Shown one piece after another: positions 8,589 to 17,324 of a stretch of 30,542 nt of DNA. The stretch's first letter is position 1. Each line of letters starts with the position of its first letter. The translations under genes and the position numbers were made by a program. This stretch comes from Bacteroidota bacterium (GTDB taxonomy: Bacteria; Bacteroidota; Bacteroidia; Flavobacteriales; Weeksellaceae). Under the pieces are notes generated by a model. It searched no databases, had not been told where the DNA came from, and saw only the letters and a list, made by a program, of their open reading frames with translations. The stretch is taken from NCBI GenBank assembly GCA_023420435.1, contig JAEZWE010000031.1, positions 1 to 30,542 of the forward strand, in the 5' to 3' direction.

Positions 8589-9707
8589 TTAATTAAATAT
8601 TAATTTTTTTATTTTTTCGAAAGATTTTCTTTGATCAAACATATTTAATGCTTCTTCTGAAGGAACATACTTAATTTTCACTAATTCTAATGCTTTAGAA
8701 TATGCTTTTTCAAGCCATAAGTCTTCTTTCAAATCTACGATTAGAATTCGCTTTTTCATACATTCTGGTAAAATATTGTAATATGTGTTATAAGAAATTG
8801 CGACTATACAACCACAGAAAATACTCTCATAAACACTTCGTGGAGATGAGTCACTAAATGGAATTGAGATAACTAAAATGCTAGCCAGCATTTTTTTGTA
8901 CATATCATTTCTTTCCAGACGTCCAATATCCATATCAAATTTCATTAAATCTTTATAAATAATTTGTTTGTAAAGATCATCCTGAAAAGGATACAAAAAA
9001 GAAATTGGTACGGTTGAAATTTTCTGACTTGAATTTCTCGATTCTATAATTTTATCGATTTGATAAAGCTCAGTAAATCCTCGAACAGACAGAATAGGAA
9101 TTGTTCTACCCTTATCTTTGTTAGTTTCTTTTATTGTTTGTAGCGAATTAATATCTATACCATTCTGAACAATAAGTGCTTTAACCCCAGATACGGAAAA
9201 AATTTTTTGTGCCATTTTTTCGGAATCAACAGTTACAGCTATGGCATTCTTTAATGCTTTTATAGATAGTAATCGAAAAAAAATTGAACGATCCAATTTA
9301 AGTAAAATATCGCTTCCCTGAGGTGTACCAACATATCTAATTCCCGCTCCCCAAGCGAGCCACAAATAATACATAGAATGTGCGTGATATACTGAATTAG
9401 GATTTCTAAAAGCAAAAAATTTCAATAAACATATCTGAATAGGTAGCAATATAAGTTTAAGAATATTTCTCCATAAATTTCCAACTGATGTTTGTTTGTT
9501 AAAAAGAAAATTATCTAGGATCACTAATTTATAGATTCGATCATTATTGTTTACTATTTTCGTAAAGCCTTCGCCAGCAATTAAATCTGTAACAATAATA
9601 ATCTCTTGATCTTTAACTTGTTCCTTTGCACTTTTATACCAATCCATTGCGTGAAAATCTCTAGCACCGCACAAAAAAATTAAATTTTCAAATTTCAAAT
9701 TTTTCAT
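8589..9707 (-). CDS. Glycosyltransferase, GT-B fold (GT4-like)
   Basis: 372 residues. The N-terminal half begins LIFLCGARDFHAMDWY and contains a buried VYHAHSMYYLWLAWGAG segment and YVGTPQGSDILL, a pattern seen near the acceptor site of GT4 enzymes. The middle has TVDSEKMAQKI followed by VQNGIDINSL, the linker typical of GT4. The donor half ends with ISIPFSDSSPRSVYESIFCGCIVAIS, the E-x-x-x-x-G region of family 4. It probably adds one residue of the repeat unit at the inner face of the membrane. Its start codon overlaps the stop of the polymerase candidate by 4 nt. Divergent and A+T-rich; the sugar is unknown. Glycosyltransferase identity is fairly secure. Confidence 0.75.
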   Translation of the reverse strand: MKNLKFENLIFLCGARDFHAMDWYKSAKEQVKDQEIIIVTDLIAGEGFTKIVNNNDRIYKLVILDNFLFNKQTSVGNLWRNILKLILLPIQICLLKFFAFRNPNSVYHAHSMYYLWLAWGAGIRYVGTPQGSDILLKLDRSIFFRLLSIKALKNAIAVTVDSEKMAQKIFSVSGVKALIVQNGIDINSLQTIKETNKDKGRTIPILSVRGFTELYQIDKIIESRNSSQKISTVPISFLYPFQDDLYKQIIYKDLMKFDMDIGRLERNDMYKKMLASILVISIPFSDSSPRSVYESIFCGCIVAISYNTYYNILPECMKKRILIVDLKEDLWLEKAYSKALELVKIKYVPSEEALNMFDQRKSFEKIKKLIFN

Positions 9708-11059
9708 AAATTTTTTATTACCAAATACGTTAAAAGAAATAGAAAATAAAAACTTACTGATAAAAAAATTAAGTGATTCCTTTGCTTTTTTTTCAAACTC
9801 AAAAAAGATTTCATGCTAAATATAAATAAAATGGGGAAGACAGCCATAACTCTCCTTGTATCTACATTTACAGAATTTCCGACAATTAAAAGAAATGCAA
9901 TAAAAAAAAGAACCCACATTTTAAAATTAATTATCGTCCTAAGTCTTTTCGTAAAAACTGTTTTAAAAATTAAAATCCATATAAAAAACCAAAATAACGC
10001 TGCTACTCCAAGCGATAAAAAACCAAACCCATTCTTTTGAAATCCAATATAGAAGGGAAATGGTATAATTTGTGAAAATAAACCAGCAGTAATATGACGA
10101 ATACCCCAAGGTAGTTTTAACAATAAAACACCTAATGATTCACCGCCATCACTTTCTGCCAATGAATGTGCTAAATATGTGTTGGTTGTTGTTTCAATTA
10201 TACTATAATAATTAGTGATATTATCTTTAATGATAAATATAAAAGTAGTTATGATTATTAGGGCTAAATAAATCTTGAAATCATTTGTTGTTGTTTTTAA
10301 ATAAAATCCAAAATATGCTATTAAAAATATTAGAGAAAAAATTCCATGTTCAGGTCTAATTGAAAATATTAAAATTGATATAATTGAAAAAACAATTACA
10401 TTCTTAATATTGTTATTTTTTAAAAAAAAATAAATCAGGACAATAAATAATAAGTTTATGACGGAATCTCTAACAAAAACTGCTGAATAAAAAAATGAAT
10501 ATGAAAAAATTCCATATAGATATACAAGATTAGAAGCCATTCTTTCAGTAAAATATAATTTCACTATACTGTATAAATATGGTAATGCAACAGCAGAACA
10601 AAATACCGGAATTAACTTTTGTGTTACAATACTATTACTATCAAAAAAAAATGAAATATATGAAACTGTTCCTATCAGAAAGGCAAAACCTTTAAATTCC
10701 CTGGTTTCAAACTTATTAAATGAATAATTGAAAATTTCATTTATGCTTCCTAATTTTCCAAGTTGATTTGAAAGTTTATAAAAGAATAGAGAATCTTTTG
10801 CATAAAAAAAATCTGTATTTACATTTTTTACATAAAAAAAATTACACAAATAAGCATGTATAAAATAAATAATAAAAAAAGAAAAGAAAATATTAATAGA
10901 AGTTAAAACATTTTTTTTACCAAAACTAGTTAAAATAACTATGCATCCAAGAATCCCCCAAGTCACTCCCCAAATAAAAATCGAAAAATTTTGTTCAATT
11001 AGTGATGCTATTATAAGAAAAAATAGTAACAATGCAATTTTAAGTAGATAAGCCCTCAT
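9704..11059 (-). CDS. Multi-pass membrane protein, candidate Wzy polysaccharide polymerase
   Basis: 451 residues and overwhelmingly hydrophobic, with about ten to twelve membrane segments by eye and short basic loops. Features resembling Wzy/EpsG-type polymerases are an Arg–Asp pair at the end of a helix (FVRDSVINLLFIVL), a second conserved-looking Arg in FSIRPEHGIFS, and a late DTRRVMAVFPILF segment before the last helices. A Wzx/Wzy operon needs one polymerase, and this is the only unassigned polytopic protein besides the flippase, so it probably joins repeat units on the periplasmic side. Polymerases are poorly conserved, so this rests on topology and context. Codon use is extremely A+T-rich with many A/T runs, as usual for wzy. 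It overlaps its neighbours by 1 and 4 nt. An O-antigen-ligase-like or glycan-acyl-transfer role is an alternative. Confidence 0.6.
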   Translation of the reverse strand: MRAYLLKIALLLFFLIIASLIEQNFSIFIWGVTWGILGCIVILTSFGKKNVLTSINIFFSFFIIYFIHAYLCNFFYVKNVNTDFFYAKDSLFFYKLSNQLGKLGSINEIFNYSFNKFETREFKGFAFLIGTVSYISFFFDSNSIVTQKLIPVFCSAVALPYLYSIVKLYFTERMASNLVYLYGIFSYSFFYSAVFVRDSVINLLFIVLIYFFLKNNNIKNVIVFSIISILIFSIRPEHGIFSLIFLIAYFGFYLKTTTNDFKIYLALIIITTFIFIIKDNITNYYSIIETTTNTYLAHSLAESDGGESLGVLLLKLPWGIRHITAGLFSQIIPFPFYIGFQKNGFGFLSLGVAALFWFFIWILIFKTVFTKRLRTIINFKMWVLFFIAFLLIVGNSVNVDTRRVMAVFPILFIFSMKSFLSLKKKQRNHLIFLSVSFYFLFLLTYLVIKNL

Positions 11060-12219
11060 TAAAAAATTTCTTTTAATAGATTCTTTGCTGCCTTTTCGCT
11101 GGTAAAATTATTTTTAAACATAACATTAGCATTTAAGGCCATTTTCAATCTCATTGGTTCGTTTTCTAATAAAGCCAACAATCTCTCCTCTAATTCTTTA
11201 AAGTTAAAAGAATTAACTACAAAACCATTATTTCCATCTATTATTACATCTTTTATTCCGCCTAAATTTCCAGCTATAGACGGCACTCCACACCCAGCAG
11301 CTTCTATATAAACTAAACCAAAAGATTCTTCAAATCTGCTGACAAGTACAAAAATATCAGCAACTGAATAGTAATCAGCAATATTATCTCTACTTATACC
11401 GCCAACGAAAGTAACATGATCATCTATATTTAAGGCTTTAGATATTGATTTTAGAGTTTGCATATAATCTCCATTACCTAATATGATTAAATGAGAATTT
11501 TGATCATGTCTTAATATTTCCCTAAAAGCTAAAAGCAAGTTATCTTGCCCCTTTTCTTTAACTAATCTTGAGGCTGTAATAATTATTTTTTTTTCAAAAG
11601 GAACTTTTAATCTTTTTTTAATTTTATTAATTTCACATTCGTCCCGTTTATAAAAAATATCCTCATTCACACCATGCATCACCAAGCGTATTTTAGAAGT
11701 TAATGATGGTAAAAAATTCTGCCAAATTTCTTGTTCATTTTTACTTACAGTAATAAGTTTGGATTGGTTATGAAAAAGATTTATTAATTTTTTGTCAATG
11801 TTTAGAACCTTAATAAGAAGTGAAGGATGTTTAAAAAACGAATTAACTTCATTACCGTGAAAAACACTGACAGTTTTTTCTATCTTATCTCGAAACAAAG
11901 GATTAAAAAGAGCAAACGTTCTTTTAGCTCTTCCATCACTAAGAATAATTTTATCATAATTTCTTTCTTTCAAAACTTTCATAATTAAAAATAGAAATTG
12001 AATAAAATGAATCCCAATTAGTGGTTTAAGAGAGAACACTTTTATCTTTTTATTATTTTCTAATTTTTTTTTTATTCTTGAGAATAAGCTTCCATTATCA
12101 TAAGTGATGATGTCTACCTCAACTTCATTTTTTGACAATCCAATAGCAAGGTCATGAGCATACATACCTGCTCCACCAATAACTGGAGGAAATTCTGAAG
12201 TAATAATTAAAATCCTCAT
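11059..12219 (-). CDS. GT4 family glycosyltransferase
   Basis: 386 residues, GT-B retaining glycosyltransferase. The N-terminus ILIITSEFPPVIGGAGMYAHDLA carries the glycine-rich loop of GT4 enzymes. The C-terminal domain shows ITASRLVKEKGQDNLLLAF, IILGNGDYMQTLK, VTFVGGISRDNIADYYSVADIFVL, and the donor-binding EESFGLVYIEAAGCGVPSI with its E-x7-E spacing. It adds one sugar of the repeat unit from an NDP-sugar on the cytoplasmic side. The start overlaps the acetyltransferase stop by 4 nt and the stop overlaps the polymerase start by 1 nt. Donor and linkage cannot be inferred. Confidence 0.9.
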   Translation of the reverse strand: MRILIITSEFPPVIGGAGMYAHDLAIGLSKNEVEVDIITYDNGSLFSRIKKKLENNKKIKVFSLKPLIGIHFIQFLFLIMKVLKERNYDKIILSDGRAKRTFALFNPLFRDKIEKTVSVFHGNEVNSFFKHPSLLIKVLNIDKKLINLFHNQSKLITVSKNEQEIWQNFLPSLTSKIRLVMHGVNEDIFYKRDECEINKIKKRLKVPFEKKIIITASRLVKEKGQDNLLLAFREILRHDQNSHLIILGNGDYMQTLKSISKALNIDDHVTFVGGISRDNIADYYSVADIFVLVSRFEESFGLVYIEAAGCGVPSIAGNLGGIKDVIIDGNNGFVVNSFNFKELEERLLALLENEPMRLKMALNANVMFKNNFTSEKAAKNLLKEIF

Positions 12220-12785
12220 TTTTTAGTAATATTTAAATTGTATGGATTACAAATGTAACCTTCAACACCTTTGCCTTCTTGAATTTCGCCAGGGTTTCCT
12301 CTTACTAATGAAAAATCTGGGACATCAAATGTAACATATGAGCCAGGTGCAATAATTACATTTTTACCAATTGTGATATTTCCTACAATTATTGCATTCG
12401 TTCCAATCCAGACATTATCACATATTTTGGGAACACCTTTCATCCTGCCTCTACTTACTTGTCCTATCACTACACCAGGAGACAAATTTATGTTATTCCC
12501 AAGAGATGCTCCACCATTAACTATCACAGTTCCAAAATGACCAATATAAAGCCCTGCTCCGATTTTAGTTGTAAGAATTTGAAATCCATATTTACTACCA
12601 TAGTATCTCACAACAAAAAAAAGAAACCAATAAAATGGATTATTTTTACTTAAACTAGATTTTAATCTATGAAAAAACATATATCTAAATCCTTCAATTA
12701 AAAAAAAAGATTTAATAAATTCTAAAATATCACTTCTACCATGATATCTAAAAAGATCCGATTTTATTAATTCTCGTGTTTTCAA
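12216..12785 (-). CDS. Serine acetyltransferase-like (CysE family) O-acetyltransferase
   Basis: 189 residues. The N-terminal helical part (MKTRELIKSDLFRYHG, then FRYMFFHRL) resembles the short serine-acetyltransferase-like enzymes of capsule loci, and the C-terminal part is a left-handed beta-helix of hexapeptide repeats (IGAGLYIGHFGTVIVN, LGNNINLSPGVVIG, ICDNVWIGTNAIIVGN, IGKNVIIAPGSYV). The catalytic His is probably in YIGHFG. It most likely O- or N-acetylates a sugar of the polysaccharide with acetyl-CoA rather than serine. The start codon is TTG: the in-frame stop 15–17 nt upstream excludes an earlier ATG, and the next Met is 35 residues in. The start overlaps the preceding stop as TTGA. 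Family clear, substrate unknown. Confidence 0.82.
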   Translation of the reverse strand: MKTRELIKSDLFRYHGRSDILEFIKSFFLIEGFRYMFFHRLKSSLSKNNPFYWFLFFVVRYYGSKYGFQILTTKIGAGLYIGHFGTVIVNGGASLGNNINLSPGVVIGQVSRGRMKGVPKICDNVWIGTNAIIVGNITIGKNVIIAPGSYVTFDVPDFSLVRGNPGEIQEGKGVEGYICNPYNLNITKK

Positions 12786-13987
12786 TTTTGGAATATTTGT
12801 TTAAAAAAAGTAAAAGTCTTTCCAACTACTCGAGTTTTCAATGTTGAAGCATGGCTTTCAAGACCAGAAAAATTAACATTTGCCATTGTATTATAACAAA
12901 TATCCAGAACTTCTATTATTTCTTCTTTTCTATAATCATTTTTTGAAAAACATAGATATGTTGCTAAACTATTAAAAACCCATGAATCAGATCTAACCAT
13001 ATAATCCGCTTCCACACCTATGCCATCTCTATTTACCTCAGCATAAAAGCTTTTGCCATTCCATCCTTTATCTAAAATAAAGTCAAGTGTAAATTTACAA
13101 AGCTCTTCACTTCCCTTAAGCTCCTCTGTTAAAATTTTTTTTGCTTGTATAACAGCTGGCAAAATTGAGCTAAAGCCCCATAAATGAATATTACCTCCAA
13201 AATCATTAGAATTATTTGTATAAGGTACAATTTTCTCTTTTTCAAATACATCAATAACATATAATGAAGCATCTCTTATAATAGACAACTGAGCTTTGTG
13301 CGGAGCTACAAATTGAGAATAACAATGCATTTCAACTTGTTGCATCTGATGGTAGTAATCGATTTTATTTTTTTTTTCTTTTATAATATCTGTTCTTTCT
13401 TGATCGTAGTAAAACCAACATCTACCGGCATAATTTTGATTCTTGATTAATTTTTGATCTAAATATTTTATCATCCCATAATATAAATTTTCTAACCTTG
13501 TGTTTTTCTTATTAAGTAGGCCTAGATAATATCCTAAGGCACCACAAACAAAGCTAGTTCCATTATAAACCATAACCTTTGCAGTGGAGTAAGGTGCATA
13601 TGGAATGAAAACATAATCATTATCAATTTTAATAGAATATTTTTCAATCCATCCAATTGCTTTTTCAATATTGCAAATTAAATTATCATTAAATCCAAAA
13701 ACTCGCCCATATTCTAACATTGCTAACAACCCTACCATTTCTGGTGAGGTACTTTCTCCTTTTCTATGTAACAAACCAAAATCGAAATTATAACCAATAT
13801 CAAATCCGCCATCAGGTTGTTGAATTTTTGACAAAATTTCATATAATTCTCTAGACCGATCTTCCCATACTTTCTCGCCTGTCAATTCAAAAATCTTAAC
13901 TGTGCCTAATAAACTTTGATATATCGTTTGGCTGCACCATTTTACATAAGGAGGCTTTAACAACAATTTTTTAATTATTTTTTTCAT
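12782..13987 (-). CDS. Alpha/alpha-toroid protein of unknown function in the capsule operon
   Basis: 401 residues. I do not recognise a named family. The sequence alternates helices with short turns such as IQQPDGGFDIGY (near residue 95), GESTSPEMVGLLAML, YNGTSFVCGALGYYLGL and GWNGKSFYAEVNRDG, the kind of repeat seen in (alpha/alpha) barrels of prenyltransferase/terpene-cyclase, glycoside hydrolase and epimerase/lyase folds. There is no signal peptide or membrane helix, so it is probably cytoplasmic. Possible catalytic residues are the His/Glu/Tyr in LLHRKGESTSPE and in MQQVEMHCYSQFVAPHK. It overlaps both neighbours by 4 nt, so it is made together with the acyltransferases and glycosyltransferases. 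A role in trimming or epimerising the lipid-linked unit is possible, but nothing seen here proves it. Confidence 0.7.
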   Translation of the reverse strand: MKKIIKKLLLKPPYVKWCSQTIYQSLLGTVKIFELTGEKVWEDRSRELYEILSKIQQPDGGFDIGYNFDFGLLHRKGESTSPEMVGLLAMLEYGRVFGFNDNLICNIEKAIGWIEKYSIKIDNDYVFIPYAPYSTAKVMVYNGTSFVCGALGYYLGLLNKKNTRLENLYYGMIKYLDQKLIKNQNYAGRCWFYYDQERTDIIKEKKNKIDYYHQMQQVEMHCYSQFVAPHKAQLSIIRDASLYVIDVFEKEKIVPYTNNSNDFGGNIHLWGFSSILPAVIQAKKILTEELKGSEELCKFTLDFILDKGWNGKSFYAEVNRDGIGVEADYMVRSDSWVFNSLATYLCFSKNDYRKEEIIEVLDICYNTMANVNFSGLESHASTLKTRVVGKTFTFFKQIFQN

Positions 13988-14544
13988 CTTTTATATTTTT
14001 CTGAAACTTTTCCAATTATTATTGCAGGAATTCCTGCTGCAATTGAATCTTCAGGTATATTTTTAGTAACTACGGTGGAAGCTGCAAGTAAAGAACCCCT
14101 CCCAACTTCTACTCCTGCTGTAATGGTTACACCACTAGCGATCCACGTTCCATAACCAATTTTGATTTCACCACCAATCCCTGGAGCAAACCTCGCACTT
14201 CCATTCTCAAAAGTATGGTTACTACTAACCATTTTAACATAAGGCCCAATCATTACTTCATCTTCCAATATTATCCCTCCTCTTAATCCACTGATCCAAC
14301 TTCCATGTCCAATGTATACATCATTCCCAATCGTAATATTATTTAAATGTTCCAGTTTAACATTCAACCCAATTTGAAGATTTCTTCCTGTAGATTTCAA
14401 AAAAGGCTTATACAGTAATCCTCTAATCGCACAACCGTTTGAATTCTCTGGAAAAACCTGTCCAACTATTTCAATCAACCTTAAAGGAAGATATCTTAAC
14501 GATAATATCAATTCTACAATGAATATCAATTTTTTTCTTATCAT
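13984..14544 (-). CDS. Hexapeptide-repeat acyltransferase (WcaF/maltose-acetyltransferase type)
   Basis: 186 residues. A short hydrophobic N-terminal stretch is followed by a left-handed beta-helix: IGLNVKLEHLNNITIG, DVYIGHGSWISG, EDEVMIGPYVKMVSSNHTF, IKIGYGTWIASGVTITAG, VGRGSLLAASTVVTKN, ending IPEDSIAAGIPAIIIGKV. The SNHTF His matches the catalytic His position of the xenobiotic/maltose acetyltransferase group. It should transfer an acetyl (or other acyl) group to a capsule sugar. It differs from the serine-acetyltransferase-like enzyme two genes on, so two separate acylations of the repeat unit are plausible. Overlaps wzx upstream and the toroid gene downstream by 4 nt each. Confidence 0.88.
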   Translation of the reverse strand: MIRKKLIFIVELILSLRYLPLRLIEIVGQVFPENSNGCAIRGLLYKPFLKSTGRNLQIGLNVKLEHLNNITIGNDVYIGHGSWISGLRGGIILEDEVMIGPYVKMVSSNHTFENGSARFAPGIGGEIKIGYGTWIASGVTITAGVEVGRGSLLAASTVVTKNIPEDSIAAGIPAIIIGKVSEKYKR

Positions 14545-16004
14545 GATTTATTAATGATTTTCTTTTTCAGTTCTTTAAATGAAAAATTATAATAGTGATA
14601 AACAATTAAGAGGGAAAAAAAAGATAAAGTAATATGAGCAAACAGACCAAATTTAGATGTCAAAATGTATGCTACTGCAACCAAAACCATAAAGAATTGA
14701 CTAAATGCATAATCTTTACTTATTCCAATTTTATCAGTAAAATGTTTTCTAATTAGAAAAAACAAACCTATCTGCCCTATCAAAATTGAAAGTGATTTAG
14801 CGGTAACTACTCCAAGTAATTTTAATGGAGAAAAGAAATAGAGTCCAACCGTAAGAACAACAACAACTATAAAATTATTAATAAAAAAAGGTTTACTTAA
14901 GTTCTTTGCTAATAAAATCATGCTATTAACATTTCCTACATTTGAAATGTTATAACCAATAAGTAAAATTGCAAAGCAATGTTGATAATAAAAACCTTTA
15001 ATATTGAAGAAAGATAATAATTGAGATGAATAACATAATAAGATAATTGAAAGTGCTAAATTTATAATAATTACAATTCGACTCACTTCGTTATATGTAT
15101 CTGCCAAAAGCTTTTGGTCATTTGAATGTATTATTTTTGAGAAAGAAGCTAAAAGTACTTGGCCTATTTTTACTGGAATGAATCTTACTACTTCAACTAA
15201 TTGAATAATTATAAAATAATTAGCCAACTCTCTAACATTAACAATTTTCAAAACAAAAATTTGATCAATATTTTGATACACAAATGTAACCAATGTCATC
15301 AAATGAACATAAAAAGAAAAGTGCCAAAATTTTTTGGGAAGTATAAGTTTAATTCTATTAAATTCAATGTTTTTTAAAATCGGAAACAAACTGAAAATTA
15401 CAATAATTAAACTTGATATTACTATTAAGATAGATAAAAATAATATAAAGGAATTACTAGTCTTAAAAAAAGTAATTGGTATATTAAAAATGATAAGAAC
15501 TAATATTGTACCAGTATAAAAAAAAACAGGAAGCTGTGCTAAAAATGATGAGAGCTTATATTGATATTTACCTTGTAAATAAAATATTGTTATCTGCGAC
15601 AAAATTACTGGAAAACAAATGAAGAATAAATATATGTTTTGAGATTGATTAATTTTTCCATTTGTTAGATAACTAATTAATGAAGGAAAAAACAGTAATA
15701 AAACACAACACACACATAACAATGATATGCATATTAAAGTGTAAGATAAAAAAAATGAAAATTTATCTTCTTCATTATTTATTTTAGGAACAAAATTTGT
15801 AAGTACAGATGAACCTCCAAACATAAAAAATGAAGTAATAACATTATAAAGTATCATTAAGACAGCAAAATCACCAATCAAAGCTCCTGTTGAATCATAA
15901 TTAGTAAAAAGCCAATTTCTAACCAAAGCTAAAGGTCCCCCTACAACTGCAAATAATAAAACCCAAAAAGTTCCTTTTTTTATATCTTGGTTAATATTTG
16001 ACAT
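14541..16004 (-). CDS. wzx: Wzx-type lipid-linked oligosaccharide flippase
   Basis: 487 residues with about 12–14 hydrophobic segments, matching the polysaccharide-transporter (MATE/MVF-like) group. The N-terminus INQDIKKGTFWVLLFAVVGGPLALVRNWLF is typical, as are GSSVLTNFVPKI, YLQGKYQYKLSS and DQIFVLKIVNVRELANYFIIIQL. It moves the undecaprenyl-pyrophosphate-linked repeat unit across the inner membrane for polymerisation. It starts 1 nt after the stop of the GT4 gene and overlaps the acyltransferase by 4 nt. The coding sequence is very A+T-rich. Presence of Wzx, a Wzy candidate, Wzc and Wza in one operon points to the Wzx/Wzy pathway rather than an ABC-exporter pathway. Confidence 0.88.
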   Translation of the reverse strand: MSNINQDIKKGTFWVLLFAVVGGPLALVRNWLFTNYDSTGALIGDFAVLMILYNVITSFFMFGGSSVLTNFVPKINNEEDKFSFFLSYTLICISLLCVCCVLLLFFPSLISYLTNGKINQSQNIYLFFICFPVILSQITIFYLQGKYQYKLSSFLAQLPVFFYTGTILVLIIFNIPITFFKTSNSFILFLSILIVISSLIIVIFSLFPILKNIEFNRIKLILPKKFWHFSFYVHLMTLVTFVYQNIDQIFVLKIVNVRELANYFIIIQLVEVVRFIPVKIGQVLLASFSKIIHSNDQKLLADTYNEVSRIVIIINLALSIILLCYSSQLLSFFNIKGFYYQHCFAILLIGYNISNVGNVNSMILLAKNLSKPFFINNFIVVVVLTVGLYFFSPLKLLGVVTAKSLSILIGQIGLFFLIRKHFTDKIGISKDYAFSQFFMVLVAVAYILTSKFGLFAHITLSFFSLLIVYHYYNFSFKELKKKIINKS

Positions 16005-16005
16005 G

Positions 16006-17205
16006 TTACTTGTCGTTTAAAATCAATTCAACCGTGTTTTTCCAATTAAACACATCACTAACATATTTTGTATTCTTTTTTGCAATAATCTCCTTATCTT
16101 TAGCACTTAAATTTTCATAAGCTACAATAGCGTTTGACAAAGAAAATGGAGAAAAATTGTTTACTATTTTTCCATAATTTTCATCTATTATGATTTCTGA
16201 AACAGCTGTCTTAAAAATAGTATTTTCTCCAAATCCTATTACTGGAGTTCCACAAGATAAAGACTCAATGAGAACTTGACCAAATGTTTCAATTTTAGTT
16301 GGTAGTACTGTAACTTCAGCCAATGTATAAATTAATGGTAAATCTTCCTTTTGTGATCCCATAAAGAAAACCCTATCGGTTAAATGATATTTTGCTACTC
16401 TTTCTTGTAAATCATTAAGCTGAGGTCCTTCTCCCACAATTACCAAATTTAATTTTTTTATTAACTTTATACTATCAATTAGGATATCAACATTTTTTGA
16501 ATTCGCAACTCTTCCAACATAGAGGAAATATTTATCTTCTAAATAATTATATTTAGAAATCAATTGATTTTTACGTTCAGTGTTTCTATTAAATAAAGAC
16601 CTATCAACACCTGGTTTTACTACTCTTATATTTTTCTTAATAATTTTATGTTCATTTAAAATTTGTTCCCTCATCATACTACTAAATACAAACGGAGTTA
16701 CTCTGTTGGATTTTAACAGTACTTTATCTATATTAAAAAGTGACAAATAATCCATTAACTTTATAAACTTGATTATCAAGCGTCTAGGATATGTGTTATC
16801 TTTAATATTATTGTACAAACCATCAATATTCAGACGACTCGATGTCGAAAATATATGTTTAATATGTTTTACTTTACTATTTAGAAGTAAGCCAGAAGCT
16901 ACAATCGAATTTCTTGTCCATATCTGATCTGGGGAAAAATCTAAAATAACTTCGTCAAATGCAACTCGTGCTTTATCCTTAATTCGTTTATGGGTTAGAG
17001 GGGGAATAACACTTGCTTTTAATGGAAACCTAAAAACCTTCACTCCTTCAACTAAATCAATCTGTTTACGATTTGTGGTACTATCTAAAGTTAAAATAGC
17101 TACTTCATGCCCTAAAGAAATTAATTCTTTAGCAATTGACTTCAGCGAATTTTCTACTCCTCCAATTTTTGGAAAATAATATAAACCTACTAATAATATT
17201 TTCAT
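16006..17205 (-). CDS. GT4 family glycosyltransferase
   Basis: Taken from the ATG at 17203–17205 (399 residues, MKILLVGLYYFPKIGG), because the glycine-rich loop of GT4 enzymes normally begins within a few residues of the start; an earlier in-frame Met would add eight unlikely residues. Domain marks: PKIGGVENSLKSIAKEL, VVKPGVDRSLFNRN, YLEDKYFLYVGRVANSKNVDILI, LVIVGEGPQLNDLQ, VFFMGSQKEDLPLIYTLAEV and the donor site KIETFGQVLIESLSCGTPVIG. It adds a sugar to the growing unit at the inner membrane. It is the first gene after a 119-nt gap containing a 14-nt palindrome, so a secondary promoter may lie there. Confidence 0.9.
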   Translation of the reverse strand: MKILLVGLYYFPKIGGVENSLKSIAKELISLGHEVAILTLDSTTNRKQIDLVEGVKVFRFPLKASVIPPLTHKRIKDKARVAFDEVILDFSPDQIWTRNSIVASGLLLNSKVKHIKHIFSTSSRLNIDGLYNNIKDNTYPRRLIIKFIKLMDYLSLFNIDKVLLKSNRVTPFVFSSMMREQILNEHKIIKKNIRVVKPGVDRSLFNRNTERKNQLISKYNYLEDKYFLYVGRVANSKNVDILIDSIKLIKKLNLVIVGEGPQLNDLQERVAKYHLTDRVFFMGSQKEDLPLIYTLAEVTVLPTKIETFGQVLIESLSCGTPVIGFGENTIFKTAVSEIIIDENYGKIVNNFSPFSLSNAIVAYENLSAKDKEIIAKKNTKYVSDVFNWKNTVELILNDK

Positions 17206-17255
17206 ATAGCTTTTATCTAAAAAAAACAATAATTGAATAGATAATCATACGAAGT

Positions 17256-17269
17256 AATAAGTACTTATT
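17256..17269. repeat. 14-nt perfect palindrome in the dehydrogenase–GT gap
   Basis: AATAAGTACTTATT is identical to its reverse complement. It lies in the only sizeable gap (17206–17324) in the operon below wza, about 50 nt upstream of the GT4 start. It could be an operator half-site pair or chance in A+T-rich DNA; no promoter box is convincing beside it. Confidence 0.5.
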
Positions 17270-17324
17270 TATATACATCTTTTATTAAATCTAAAATAAT
17301 TATTCAAAAATTAAATCTTATTAA

